Source: Bacteroidales bacterium (GTDB taxonomy: Bacteria > Bacteroidota > Bacteroidia > Bacteroidales > SMBSF77). From it: a DNA stretch of 15,028 nt. Every line of letters begins with the position of its first letter. Position 1 is the stretch's first letter. Made by a program: the position numbers and the translations under genes. The DNA is taken from the NCBI GenBank assembly GCA_021106655.1, contig JAIOTT010000036.1:1-15028 (forward strand). Reading direction: 5' to 3'. This document shows, piece after piece, positions 7,627 through 14,408 of the stretch. The notes under the pieces are model-generated. The model did no database searches. It was not told the origin of the DNA and worked only from the letters and a program-made list of their open reading frames with translations.

Positions 7627-7658
7627 TTGACATAATAGCATTAAATTTATTAAATTTG
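7627..7658 (+). promoter_or_regulatory. probable promoter of the atpBEFHAG operon
   Basis: TTG at 7627-7629 and TAAATTTG at 7651-7658 fit the Bacteroidota sigma-A pattern TTG, spacer, TAnnTTTG, with a 21-base spacer. Transcription would start near 7664, giving a leader of about 45 bases before the atpB ATG at 7711. It is the best promoter match in the 154-base divergent gap. Confidence 0.55.
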
Positions 7659-7710
7659 CAAATTATTTCTAAAGCATTAAGGTAAAATAGGACTGAAATA
7701 TAGAAATGTA

Positions 7711-8877
7711 ATGATTTTAAGGACTTTATTAATATATCTGCTGATTGTTTTTCTTAACATAAGTTATTCTTATGCAGAAGCTTCTATGCTTTCTGATGAC
7801 ACTAAAGAAACAAGAGAAGAAAAGATTCATGATATACTTGAGCATACAGAGGAAGCAGAATTTAATGCCGGGAAAATGATACTTGAACATGTAATTGATG
7901 CACATGAATGGCATATTCTTACTTATACTGACTCAGAAAGAGAAAAACACCATGTTTCTATTCCATTACCAGTTATTTTATATCATGAGGGGGAGATAGT
8001 TACTTTTTGGTCGAGCAAATTAGAGCATGGGCATGGTACGCATAAGGGCTTTAAAATTGAGACAGAAGGTGAAAATAAGGGAATGATCATAAAAACTCTT
8101 GAAAGGGAGATTTTAGAAGGAGAAAGAATTCTTGTAGAGGGAGATGAAGCTTCTATACCAATAGACCTGTCGATTACCAAAAATGTCCTGGCTATGTTTA
8201 TAAGTGTGATATTGCTTTCATGGATATTTATTTCTGTTGCTAATTCGTATAAGAGGAGAAAGGGAAAAGCTCCGAAAGGGCTGCAGTCGTTTCTTGAACC
8301 ACTCATTATTTTTATCAGGGACGATATTGCCAAAACTTCAATAGGAGGAAAAAAATACGAGAAATATTTACCTTATCTGTTAACGATCTTTTTCTTTATC
8401 TTTTTTAATAATTTATTTGGACTGGTACCTTTTTTCCCGGGAGGGGTGAACCTTACGGGTAATATTGGTGTTACACTTGTGCTGGCGCTTTTCACTTTTG
8501 CGATAACAATTTTTAACGCAAACAAGAATTACTGGAAGCATATATTTAATACACCCGGTGTACCTTGGTGGCTAAAATTCCCTGTACCTCTCATGCCGGT
8601 TGTTGAAGTTATGGGAGTTTTTACAAAACCCTTTGTATTGATGATCCGACTCTTTGCAAACATCACAGCAGGTCATATCGTTATTCTGGGTTTTATTAGC
8701 CTGATATTTATTTTTAGCAGTATAAGCCCTGCATTGGGATATGGTGTCTCTGTAGTATCTGTTGCTTTCTCTGTATTTATGGGCTTACTTGAACTGCTGG
8801 TTGCTTTTATACAGGCTTATGTATTTACACTTTTATCAGCACTTTATTTTGGGATGGCAACTGAAGAACATCATTAG
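7711..8877 (+). CDS. atpB: ATP synthase F0 subunit a with long periplasmic N-terminal domain
   Basis: Subunit a forms the two proton half-channels of the F0 motor in the inner membrane. The 388-residue protein is longer than the roughly 270 residues of E. coli. It starts with a signal peptide (hydrophobic 5-20, likely cleavage after SYA at about 22), then a soluble domain to about 155 that should face the periplasm, and a membrane core from about 157. The essential arginine is R313 in MIRLFANITAGH, and the C-terminal helix has ELLVAFIQAYVF (361-372). The N-terminal domain holds 11 histidines between residues 40 and 111, including AHEWHI and HGHGTH. Bacteroidota AtpB proteins commonly carry such an extension, whose role is unknown to me. 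The ATG at 7711 overlaps a TAA by one base in ATGTAATG, so an upstream ATG is closed at once. It is the first gene of the atp cluster; no atpI is adjacent. Confidence 0.95.
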   Translation: MILRTLLIYLLIVFLNISYSYAEASMLSDDTKETREEKIHDILEHTEEAEFNAGKMILEHVIDAHEWHILTYTDSEREKHHVSIPLPVILYHEGEIVTFWSSKLEHGHGTHKGFKIETEGENKGMIIKTLEREILEGERILVEGDEASIPIDLSITKNVLAMFISVILLSWIFISVANSYKRRKGKAPKGLQSFLEPLIIFIRDDIAKTSIGGKKYEKYLPYLLTIFFFIFFNNLFGLVPFFPGGVNLTGNIGVTLVLALFTFAITIFNANKNYWKHIFNTPGVPWWLKFPVPLMPVVEVMGVFTKPFVLMIRLFANITAGHIVILGFISLIFIFSSISPALGYGVSVVSVAFSVFMGLLELLVAFIQAYVFTLLSALYFGMATEEHH

Positions 8878-8988
8878 GATTTAGGAATTAGAATTTTGAG
8901 CTTTAATAGCTTATAGAACTAACAATGAAACATCAACAAAAACCGAATATATTTTAAATTGCTTTTTTATTAACATAAATTTTAAACT

Positions 8989-9249
8989 ATGTCTTTATTA
9001 TTAATTTTATTAGAAGCATTAACCGATCTGGCTCCACTTGCAAAAATGGGTGCCGGACTTGGTGCAGGGATTGCAGCGATTGGAGCAGGTATTGGTATCG
9101 GACAGATTGGCCGCGGTGCTGTTGAATCAATTGCCCGTCAGCCGGAAGCTGTCGGTGACATTCGTTCAAATATGATCGTTGCCGCTGCTCTTATTGAAGG
9201 AGTTGCATTCTTTGCAATTGTTATTTGTTTGCTATTAGTTGTCATGTAG
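8989..9249 (+). CDS. atpE: ATP synthase F0 subunit c (ring protein), proton type
   Basis: Subunit c is the two-helix proteolipid that forms the rotating ring of F0. The 86-residue protein has helix 1 with a glycine-zipper (GAGLGAGIAAIGAGIGIG, 21-38), the polar loop ARQPE (49-53) that contacts gamma and epsilon, and helix 2 with the ion-binding carboxylate E70 (ALIEGVAFF). Aligned by eye from the ARQPE loop with sodium-type rings such as Ilyobacter, the position of the coordinating glutamine is isoleucine 37, and the residues after E70 are Gly-Val instead of Ser/Thr, so the ring should carry protons. Only the loose match of Q39 two positions away could mislead. It follows atpB after 111 bases and is followed by a strong hairpin before atpF. 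Confidence 0.97.
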   Translation: MSLLLILLEALTDLAPLAKMGAGLGAGIAAIGAGIGIGQIGRGAVESIARQPEAVGDIRSNMIVAAALIEGVAFFAIVICLLLVVM

Positions 9250-9264
9250 CAATCAACATCCATC

Positions 9265-9305
9265 CTTTACATCCTGACGGTTGGTCAGGATGTAAAGATT
9301 TTTTT
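9265..9305 (+). terminator. intrinsic terminator/attenuator-like hairpin between atpE and atpF
   Basis: A perfect 14-bp inverted repeat, CTTTACATCCTGAC (9265-9278) and GTCAGGATGTAAAG (9284-9297), has a five-base loop and is followed by A and seven T (9299-9305). It begins 16 bases after the atpE stop and ends 28 bases before the atpF start. The following gap is too short for a clear promoter, so it probably allows partial readthrough, or protects the 3' end of a processed atpBE transcript. Structure is seen; function is inferred. Confidence 0.8.
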
Positions 9306-9332
9306 GAATTATAATTATAAATATTTTACGAT

Positions 9333-9827
9333 ATGGAACTTGTTAGCCCAGGTATTGGCCCAATATTTTGGATGACTATATCCTTTGGAATTTTACTTTG
9401 GATATTAGCCAAATATGCATGGAAACCTATAATGAAAGCTCTTAATGAAAGAGAAACATCAATTGATGAAGCCCTGAATGCCGCAAAAACAGCTAAACAG
9501 GAAATGGAACAATTGAAGTTCAGTAATGAGGAGCTTTTGAAAGAAGCAAAAGAAGAAAGAGACAGCCTCCTGAAAGATGCAAGAAAGATTAAAGAGAATA
9601 TTATCGAAGAGGCAAAAATCAAAGCTAAAGAAGAAGCTGAGAAAATTGTTGAATTAGCTAAAGAGAGTATACAGTTTGAAAAAATGGCAGCTATTACTGA
9701 GTTAAAAAATCAACTGGGAAGTTTGTCAATTGAAATAGCAGAAAAAATTCTGAAAGAGGAACTATCAGGAACAGAAAAACAAAAAGAGCTGATCAAGAGA
9801 TTGATAGGTGAGGTGAATTTTAATTAA
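9333..9827 (+). CDS. atpF: ATP synthase F0 subunit b (peripheral stalk)
   Basis: Subunit b anchors the stator stalk in the membrane and reaches up to delta and alpha. The 164-residue protein has the usual layout: a short N-terminus (MELVSPGIGPIFW), one transmembrane segment (about 9-27), a basic boundary (KYAWKPIMKAL, with the conserved Trp-Lys-Pro), and a long charged coiled coil from about 37 to 130 rich in Ala, Glu and Lys, ending in a short delta-binding tail. There is one copy only, so the stalk should be a b2 homodimer. It lies downstream of the hairpin after atpE and 53 bases before atpH. Confidence 0.95.
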   Translation: MELVSPGIGPIFWMTISFGILLWILAKYAWKPIMKALNERETSIDEALNAAKTAKQEMEQLKFSNEELLKEAKEERDSLLKDARKIKENIIEEAKIKAKEEAEKIVELAKESIQFEKMAAITELKNQLGSLSIEIAEKILKEELSGTEKQKELIKRLIGEVNFN

Positions 9828-9880
9828 TGAATAGACAAAAACACGCATAAAAAAACATCTATCTACCTTATACCTAACAC

Positions 9881-10438
9881 ATGAAAGAAACGCGTATAGC
9901 ATTCAGATATGCAAAAGCACTTTTTGATCTCTCAATTGAAAAAGAGAATATTGAGCAGGTCATTGAAGATATGACACTGGTTCATGATGTTTGCAAAGCA
10001 AATAAGGATTTTATTTTATTGTTAGCTAATCCTGTGGTCCGTACAGACAAAAAACTGGCAATAATCCATGAGATATTCAACAAACATCTACAAAAAATGT
10101 CCATGCTTTTCCTTGATATTATTACTAAGGCAGGGCGGGAAAATTTCATTGATCTTATTGCAGAACAATATACCATACTATATAAACAGCATAAAGGAAT
10201 AATTACAACAACTTTGCAAACGGTTGTTAAAATTGATGACACAATCAAGGACCAGCTCATTAGTTTATTGGAAAAGCAAACAAATGCTAATATAGAATTA
10301 ATTGAAGAATTGGATGAAAGCCTGATAGGGGGCTTTGTTTTTAAATATGATAATCTCGAATATGATGCAAGTATCAGAAAGCAGATACAGCGGCTTAAGA
10401 AAGATTTTGCAGGGAATTTATATATTAAAGGATATTAA
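9881..10438 (+). CDS. atpH: ATP synthase F1 subunit delta (OSCP-like)
   Basis: Delta links the top of the alpha3beta3 head to the b stalk. The 185-residue protein is of normal length for the family. The N-terminal helical domain starts RIAFRYAKALFDLSIE (5-20), matching the family RYAxALF pattern, and continues with LLANPVVRTDKK. The C-terminal part carries the family signature region near 140-155 (ELDESLIGGFVFKYDN, with the typical L-I-G-G-F). The ATG at 9881 is well placed. It lies between atpF and atpA, as in most bacterial atp operons, with 27 bases to atpA. Confidence 0.95.
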   Translation: MKETRIAFRYAKALFDLSIEKENIEQVIEDMTLVHDVCKANKDFILLLANPVVRTDKKLAIIHEIFNKHLQKMSMLFLDIITKAGRENFIDLIAEQYTILYKQHKGIITTTLQTVVKIDDTIKDQLISLLEKQTNANIELIEELDESLIGGFVFKYDNLEYDASIRKQIQRLKKDFAGNLYIKGY

Positions 10439-10465
10439 TTTTGAAATTTATTAAACAGAATAAAT

Positions 10466-12049
10466 ATGGCTGGAATTAAACCCGCTGAAGTATCAGCAAT
10501 ATTGCGTCAGCAATTGTCAGGGTTCAGTGATAAAACTGAGCTTGAAGAGACGGGCAGTGTACTTCAGGTTGGTGATGGAATCGCACGTGTATATGGTTTG
10601 ACTAACGCACAGGCCGGGGAGCTGATCGATTTTGAAAAAGCAGGCGTGAAAGGTTTGGTGTTAAATCTTGAAGAAGATAATGTTGGTGTGGTGTTATTAG
10701 GTGAATCTACTGAAATTAAGGAAGGAGATATTGCCAAACGTACACGAAAGATAGCTTCAATAAATGTGGGAGAAGGATTATTAGGACGTGTTATCAATAC
10801 TGTTGGCGAGCCTATTGATGGTAAAGGAGATGTTAAAGGGGAATTGTTCGAAATGGCTCTGGAACGTAAAGCTCCCGGTGTTATTTATCGTCAGCCGGTT
10901 AACGAACCTCTTCAGACGGGTATTAAGTCAATTGATGCTATGATCCCTATCGGACGAGGTCAGCGTGAGCTGATTATCGGTGACCGTCAGACAGGCAAGA
11001 CTGCAATTGCTATTGATACCATCATTAATCAGAAAAATTTCTTTGATGACGGGGATCCGGTTTATTGTATCTATGTTGGGATTGGACAAAAAGGATCAAC
11101 AATTGCTAATATAGTTCAAATACTGGAAAATAATGGCGCTTTACCTTACACTGTAATTGTTTCGGCCACTGCTTCTGATCCTGCTGCTATGCAATTTTAT
11201 GCACCCTTTACAGGTGCCGCAATTGGAGAGTTTTTTCGTGATACAGGTAAACATGCCCTGGTGATCTTTGATGATCTCTCTAAACAAGCTGTTGCATACA
11301 GAGAAGTTTCTTTGCTCCTGCGAAGACCACCGGGTCGTGAAGCGTACCCTGGTGATGTTTTTTATCTCCACTCAAGATTGTTGGAAAGAGCAGCAAAGAT
11401 AATCTCCTCTGATAAAATTGCAAGCCAAATGAATGATTTACCTGATTCAATTAAACATATGGTTAAAGGCGGAGGCTCACTCACAGCTCTTCCTATTATT
11501 GAAACACAGGCAGGTGACGTATCTGCATATATCCCTACTAATGTGATCTCAATTACTGACGGACAAATATTTCTTGAATCAAACCTCTTTAATGCAGGAA
11601 TACGTCCTGCTATTAACGTTGGAATATCTGTTTCAAGGGTTGGAGGTAATGCACAGATAAAATCCATGAAGAAAGTTGCAGGGACATTGAAACTTGACCA
11701 GGCACAATTTCGTGAAATTGAGGCTTTTTCCAAGTTCGGATCTGATCTGGATGCGGTAACTATGGCAATTTTGGGTAAAGGACGGCGAAATGTGGAAGTG
11801 CTTAAACAAGCTCAATACACTCCTATGCCCGTTGAAAAACAAATTGCAATCATCTATTGTGGTACAAAGGGATTACTGCAAAAAATCCCCGTGAGAAGAA
11901 TTTCTGATTTTGAGATTGAATACCTGAACTTCCTTGAAATTAACCATAGTGACATCCTTAGTTCTCTTAAGGAAGGTAAACTTACTGATAAAGCTATTAA
12001 GGTTATGGAGGAAACAGCAGTTGACATAGGAAGAAAGTACGAAGAGTAA
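10466..12049 (+). CDS. atpA: ATP synthase F1 subunit alpha
   Basis: Alpha is the non-catalytic nucleotide-binding subunit that alternates with beta in the F1 head. The 527-residue protein has the N-terminal beta barrel (about 27-95), the nucleotide-binding domain with Walker A GDRQTGKTA (172-180), Walker B ALVIFDD (264-270), the segment PPGREAYPGDVFYLHSRLLE (288-307), and the arginine finger R391 in VSRVGG, which completes the catalytic site on the neighbouring beta subunit. The C-terminal helical domain follows. The N-terminus IKPAEVSAILRQQL is the usual delta-binding helix, which supports the start at 10466. There are only ten bases before atpG, so the two are probably co-translated from one message. 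The gene looks fully intact. Confidence 0.98.
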   Translation: MAGIKPAEVSAILRQQLSGFSDKTELEETGSVLQVGDGIARVYGLTNAQAGELIDFEKAGVKGLVLNLEEDNVGVVLLGESTEIKEGDIAKRTRKIASINVGEGLLGRVINTVGEPIDGKGDVKGELFEMALERKAPGVIYRQPVNEPLQTGIKSIDAMIPIGRGQRELIIGDRQTGKTAIAIDTIINQKNFFDDGDPVYCIYVGIGQKGSTIANIVQILENNGALPYTVIVSATASDPAAMQFYAPFTGAAIGEFFRDTGKHALVIFDDLSKQAVAYREVSLLLRRPPGREAYPGDVFYLHSRLLERAAKIISSDKIASQMNDLPDSIKHMVKGGGSLTALPIIETQAGDVSAYIPTNVISITDGQIFLESNLFNAGIRPAINVGISVSRVGGNAQIKSMKKVAGTLKLDQAQFREIEAFSKFGSDLDAVTMAILGKGRRNVEVLKQAQYTPMPVEKQIAIIYCGTKGLLQKIPVRRISDFEIEYLNFLEINHSDILSSLKEGKLTDKAIKVMEETAVDIGRKYEE

Positions 12050-12059
12050 TTTAGATAAA

Positions 12060-12947
12060 ATGGCTAGTTTAAAAGAAGTACGTACAAGAATTGAATCTGT
12101 TAGCTCAACACAGCAGATCACCAGTGCTATGAAAATGGTAGCAGCTTCAAAATTGAGGCGCGCTCAGATGGCCATATTGAAGTTACGTCCTTATGCTGCT
12201 AAAATGGAAGAAATACTTCATGACATTAGCAGTAATGTTGAAGATTCAAATGAAAATGTTTATTTCCAGCAGAGAGAAATTAAAAATGTACTCTTAATAC
12301 CGGTTTCTTCAAACAGGGGCTTATGTGGTGCTTTTAATTCAAATATTATTAAACAAACAACTAAGCATATTCAAGCAAATTACGCAGACCAATTTAAAGA
12401 AGGTAATCTCGACATTTTGTGTATTGGTAAAAAAGTATCTGATTTTTTCTCTGCAAACAACTTTAATGTAATCGATAATTATGATCATCTCTTTGATAAG
12501 CTAACTTTTGAAAATACAGTTCCGCTGGCAAATATTATAATGGACCTTTTTATAAAGAAAAAATATGATAAGATCGAGATAATATATAACCAGTTTAAAA
12601 ATGCTGCAGTGCAGATCATTACTGTTGAAGAATTCCTCCCTGTTAGTTCATATAAAGAATCTAAGGAAGAATTAGTAAAAACTCAGGTCAACTATCTGTT
12701 TGAACCCGGTAAAGAACAAATTCTGGATGAACTTATTCCGAAAATCTTAAATGTGCAGATCTATAAAGCATTAACAGATTCATCAGCCTCTGAGCACGGA
12801 GCAAGGATGACAGCTATGCATCAGGCATCTGATAATGCTGCTGAGATATTAAAGGAGTTAAAACTTTCCTATAATAAAGCACGTCAGGCTTCTATCACAA
12901 ACGAAATCCTTGAGATAGTTGGTGGAGCTGAAGCACTTAAAGGATAA
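12060..12947 (+). CDS. atpG: ATP synthase F1 subunit gamma (central shaft)
   Basis: Gamma is the rotating shaft that couples the c ring to the catalytic head. The 295-residue protein has the conserved N-terminal helix (LKEVRTRIESVSSTQQITSA then MKMVAASKLRRAQ), a central Rossmann-like region (LIPVSSNRGLCGAFNSNI near 80-97), and the C-terminal helix with SEHGARMTAMHQASDNA and the end ITNEILEIVGGAEAL. Both helices of the coiled-coil shaft are therefore complete. It is the last gene of this cluster: atpD and atpC do not follow, and a minus-strand DUF3109 gene converges with it after 22 bases. No clear intrinsic terminator is visible after it. Confidence 0.97.
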   Translation: MASLKEVRTRIESVSSTQQITSAMKMVAASKLRRAQMAILKLRPYAAKMEEILHDISSNVEDSNENVYFQQREIKNVLLIPVSSNRGLCGAFNSNIIKQTTKHIQANYADQFKEGNLDILCIGKKVSDFFSANNFNVIDNYDHLFDKLTFENTVPLANIIMDLFIKKKYDKIEIIYNQFKNAAVQIITVEEFLPVSSYKESKEELVKTQVNYLFEPGKEQILDELIPKILNVQIYKALTDSSASEHGARMTAMHQASDNAAEILKELKLSYNKARQASITNEILEIVGGAEALKG

Positions 12948-12969
12948 AATCTGTTTAACTTTAGGCTAT

Positions 12970-13527
12970 TTATTTTCTTATATCTTTTTTTAACTTATCA
13001 AACCAGCTTTCCCCATATTTCCTGATCAAGGGCTCTTTAAGAAATTCGTATAAAGGTACATTCTGTTCACTCCCACATTCCAAAGCTTTAGAGCAAACCT
13101 GCCATTTATGATAATTTACAGCTTCATAAGTTTCATGCTTTGTGATCCTAACCGGGTAGAGATGACATGAAATAGGTTTCTGAAATTTTATCAGACCATC
13201 TAAAAAAGCGTTTTCAATTGCACACATAGCAATACCGGATTCAAATACCACAAAGGCACATTCACAATTATTAATAAGAGGAGTAACAAGGTTTCCGTCT
13301 GAATCATAATCAAAAACACCAGTCTTTTCAATTACCTCAAGCCCTTTTTCACTCATGTAAGGCTTAATATCATCCTGAATATCTTCAATAATAGAAATCT
13401 CCTCTTCCTCCAAAGGGGCTCCGGCATCACCTTCCACACAGCAAGCCCCCTTACATTTTGAGAGATCACACATAAATCGGATATTTAAAAGATTATCAGA
13501 AATTATAGTGTTGTCGATAACGATCAT
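12970..13527 (-). CDS. DUF3109 family cysteine-rich protein
   Basis: This 185-residue protein, probably cytoplasmic, is recognised from memory as the DUF3109 family found widely in Bacteroidota. It has ten cysteines: C20, C25, C29, C30, C88, C90, C102, C121, C145 and C151. The cluster C-x4-C-x3-CC (20-30), the CxC at 88-90 and the later CHLYPVR (121-127) resemble the YkgJ-type metal- or iron-sulphur-binding proteins, so a metal site is likely. No enzymatic activity can be assigned. There is no signal peptide or membrane segment. The start at 13527 lies four bases after the stop of the upstream coiled-coil gene, so the two are probably co-transcribed. It converges with atpG. Confidence 0.88.
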   Translation of the reverse strand: MIVIDNTIISDNLLNIRFMCDLSKCKGACCVEGDAGAPLEEEEISIIEDIQDDIKPYMSEKGLEVIEKTGVFDYDSDGNLVTPLINNCECAFVVFESGIAMCAIENAFLDGLIKFQKPISCHLYPVRITKHETYEAVNYHKWQVCSKALECGSEQNVPLYEFLKEPLIRKYGESWFDKLKKDIRK

Positions 13528-13531
13528 TCGA

Positions 13532-14212
13532 TTATTTTAAATCGGCGATCTGTTTTTCAAAGGCGGCAGAGCTCTCTCTCATTCTTCTGCTAAGCGTATT
13601 GTCAGTGACCCTGATGCGAGCCTCAAGTGATTGTTTGGTTTTAGCTAACTCCTCTTCAAGGGATTTTATCATCCCTTTTAATTCTTCATCAGTGTTAGCT
13701 TTAATTTCTGTAAATTGTAATTTGTTTTTCTTGTTATGACGGCCCATCCTGATAAAGAGGATTATAAAAAGAATAAGCCCTATCAGAGATACTAAGGCAA
13801 GGGCTGCAGCGGGATAAAGCAAGTTCTGTTTGGAGTCGGATTTAATATTGTCAAACTTCTTGTTTGTATCTTCAATATTCGATACCATCGTAAAATAAAT
13901 TGTAGAAAGCGAGTCGGCGATTACGGACATTTTTTGATTTGTAGCTTCCAGAATTTGAAATACAGTATCCAGATTTGCAGATTGCATATCAGTTGTGCCC
14001 GTTGATCCACCTGTATTTATGTTACTGAGCTTCTTATTTAGTGAGGCCGTAACATCATTGAATGAAGTTATAACTTCATTGATCTTTTGTATCTCCTGGG
14101 CATTTCTGCTAATCTGGTTTAATTGTTTAGCAGAAATTTTTGGTCCTTTTGATTGTGAGAATACACTTAAACATAAGAAAATAAGTGCAATCAGAATAAT
14201 TGATTTTTTCAT
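13532..14212 (-). CDS. uncharacterised membrane-anchored coiled-coil protein
   Basis: I do not recognise a family. The 226-residue protein has an N-terminal signal peptide or signal anchor (hydrophobic about 5-18, then FSQ), a polar heptad-like region (about 25-127) interrupted by a Gly/Ser/Thr-rich linker GGSTGTT (68-74), one strong transmembrane helix (about 131-154, LLYPAAALALVSLIGLILF), a basic stop-transfer patch (RMGRHNKKNK, 155-164), and a second charged coiled coil (about 170-226). The predicted topology has a periplasmic coiled coil joined across the inner membrane to a cytoplasmic coiled coil. That would suit a scaffold or tether, but this is inference. It lies four bases upstream of the DUF3109 gene and is probably its operon partner. 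Confidence 0.75.
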   Translation of the reverse strand: MKKSIILIALIFLCLSVFSQSKGPKISAKQLNQISRNAQEIQKINEVITSFNDVTASLNKKLSNINTGGSTGTTDMQSANLDTVFQILEATNQKMSVIADSLSTIYFTMVSNIEDTNKKFDNIKSDSKQNLLYPAAALALVSLIGLILFIILFIRMGRHNKKNKLQFTEIKANTDEELKGMIKSLEEELAKTKQSLEARIRVTDNTLSRRMRESSAAFEKQIADLK

Positions 14213-14272
14213 ACTTATTGAATCTTAGATGTGAATATATGGTTTTAAAAATATCTCCCTTTTCCGTTGAGC

Positions 14273-14280
14273 CAAATATA
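14273..14280 (-). promoter_or_regulatory. possible -7 box for the coiled-coil/DUF3109 pair
   Basis: The minus strand reads TATATTTG here, matching TAnnTTTG, about 60 bases before the ATG at 14212. No TTG lies 17-23 bases upstream, so support is limited. It is the best box in the 196-base gap and would give a leader of about 50 bases. Confidence 0.35.
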
Positions 14281-14348
14281 CAATTTTTTTTTCAGCTTTA
14301 AAAAAAATACTAACAAATTTGAATTAAAACCATCTTTGGTGGAATGTC

Positions 14349-14385
14349 CAGTCGCCAGTCTTCAATTACTGCCTACTGGTGACTG
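14349..14385. repeat. palindromic intergenic repeat downstream of polA
   Basis: CAGTCGCCAGT (14349-14359) pairs with ACTGGTGACTG (14375-14385) over 11 positions, one of them a G-T wobble in the plus-strand orientation, with a 15-base loop. Flanking sequence to about 14404 repeats the same words (TTACTGCC, ACTGCTTACTGCAGACT). It lies 24 bases past the polA stop. No T tract follows on the minus strand, so it looks more like a dispersed repeat than a classical terminator. Confidence 0.6.
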
Positions 14386-14408
14386 AAAACTGCTTACTGC
14401 AGACTTTC

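Noticed and set aside
8878..8988. Hairpin or second promoter in the 111-base atpB-atpE gap
   Set aside because: Only a four-base AGCT/AGCT pairing and no TAnnTTTG match were found; I see nothing firm in this AT-rich stretch.
8989..9249. Sodium-type c ring suggested by a glutamine in helix 1 (Q39)
   Set aside because: Aligned from ARQPE, Q39 is two positions away from the sodium-binding glutamine, and the residues after E70 are Gly-Val, not Ser/Thr.
13995..14228. Plus-strand open frame opposite the coiled-coil gene
   Set aside because: It is a shadow of the minus-strand gene, which has a clear signal sequence, transmembrane helix and coiled coils.
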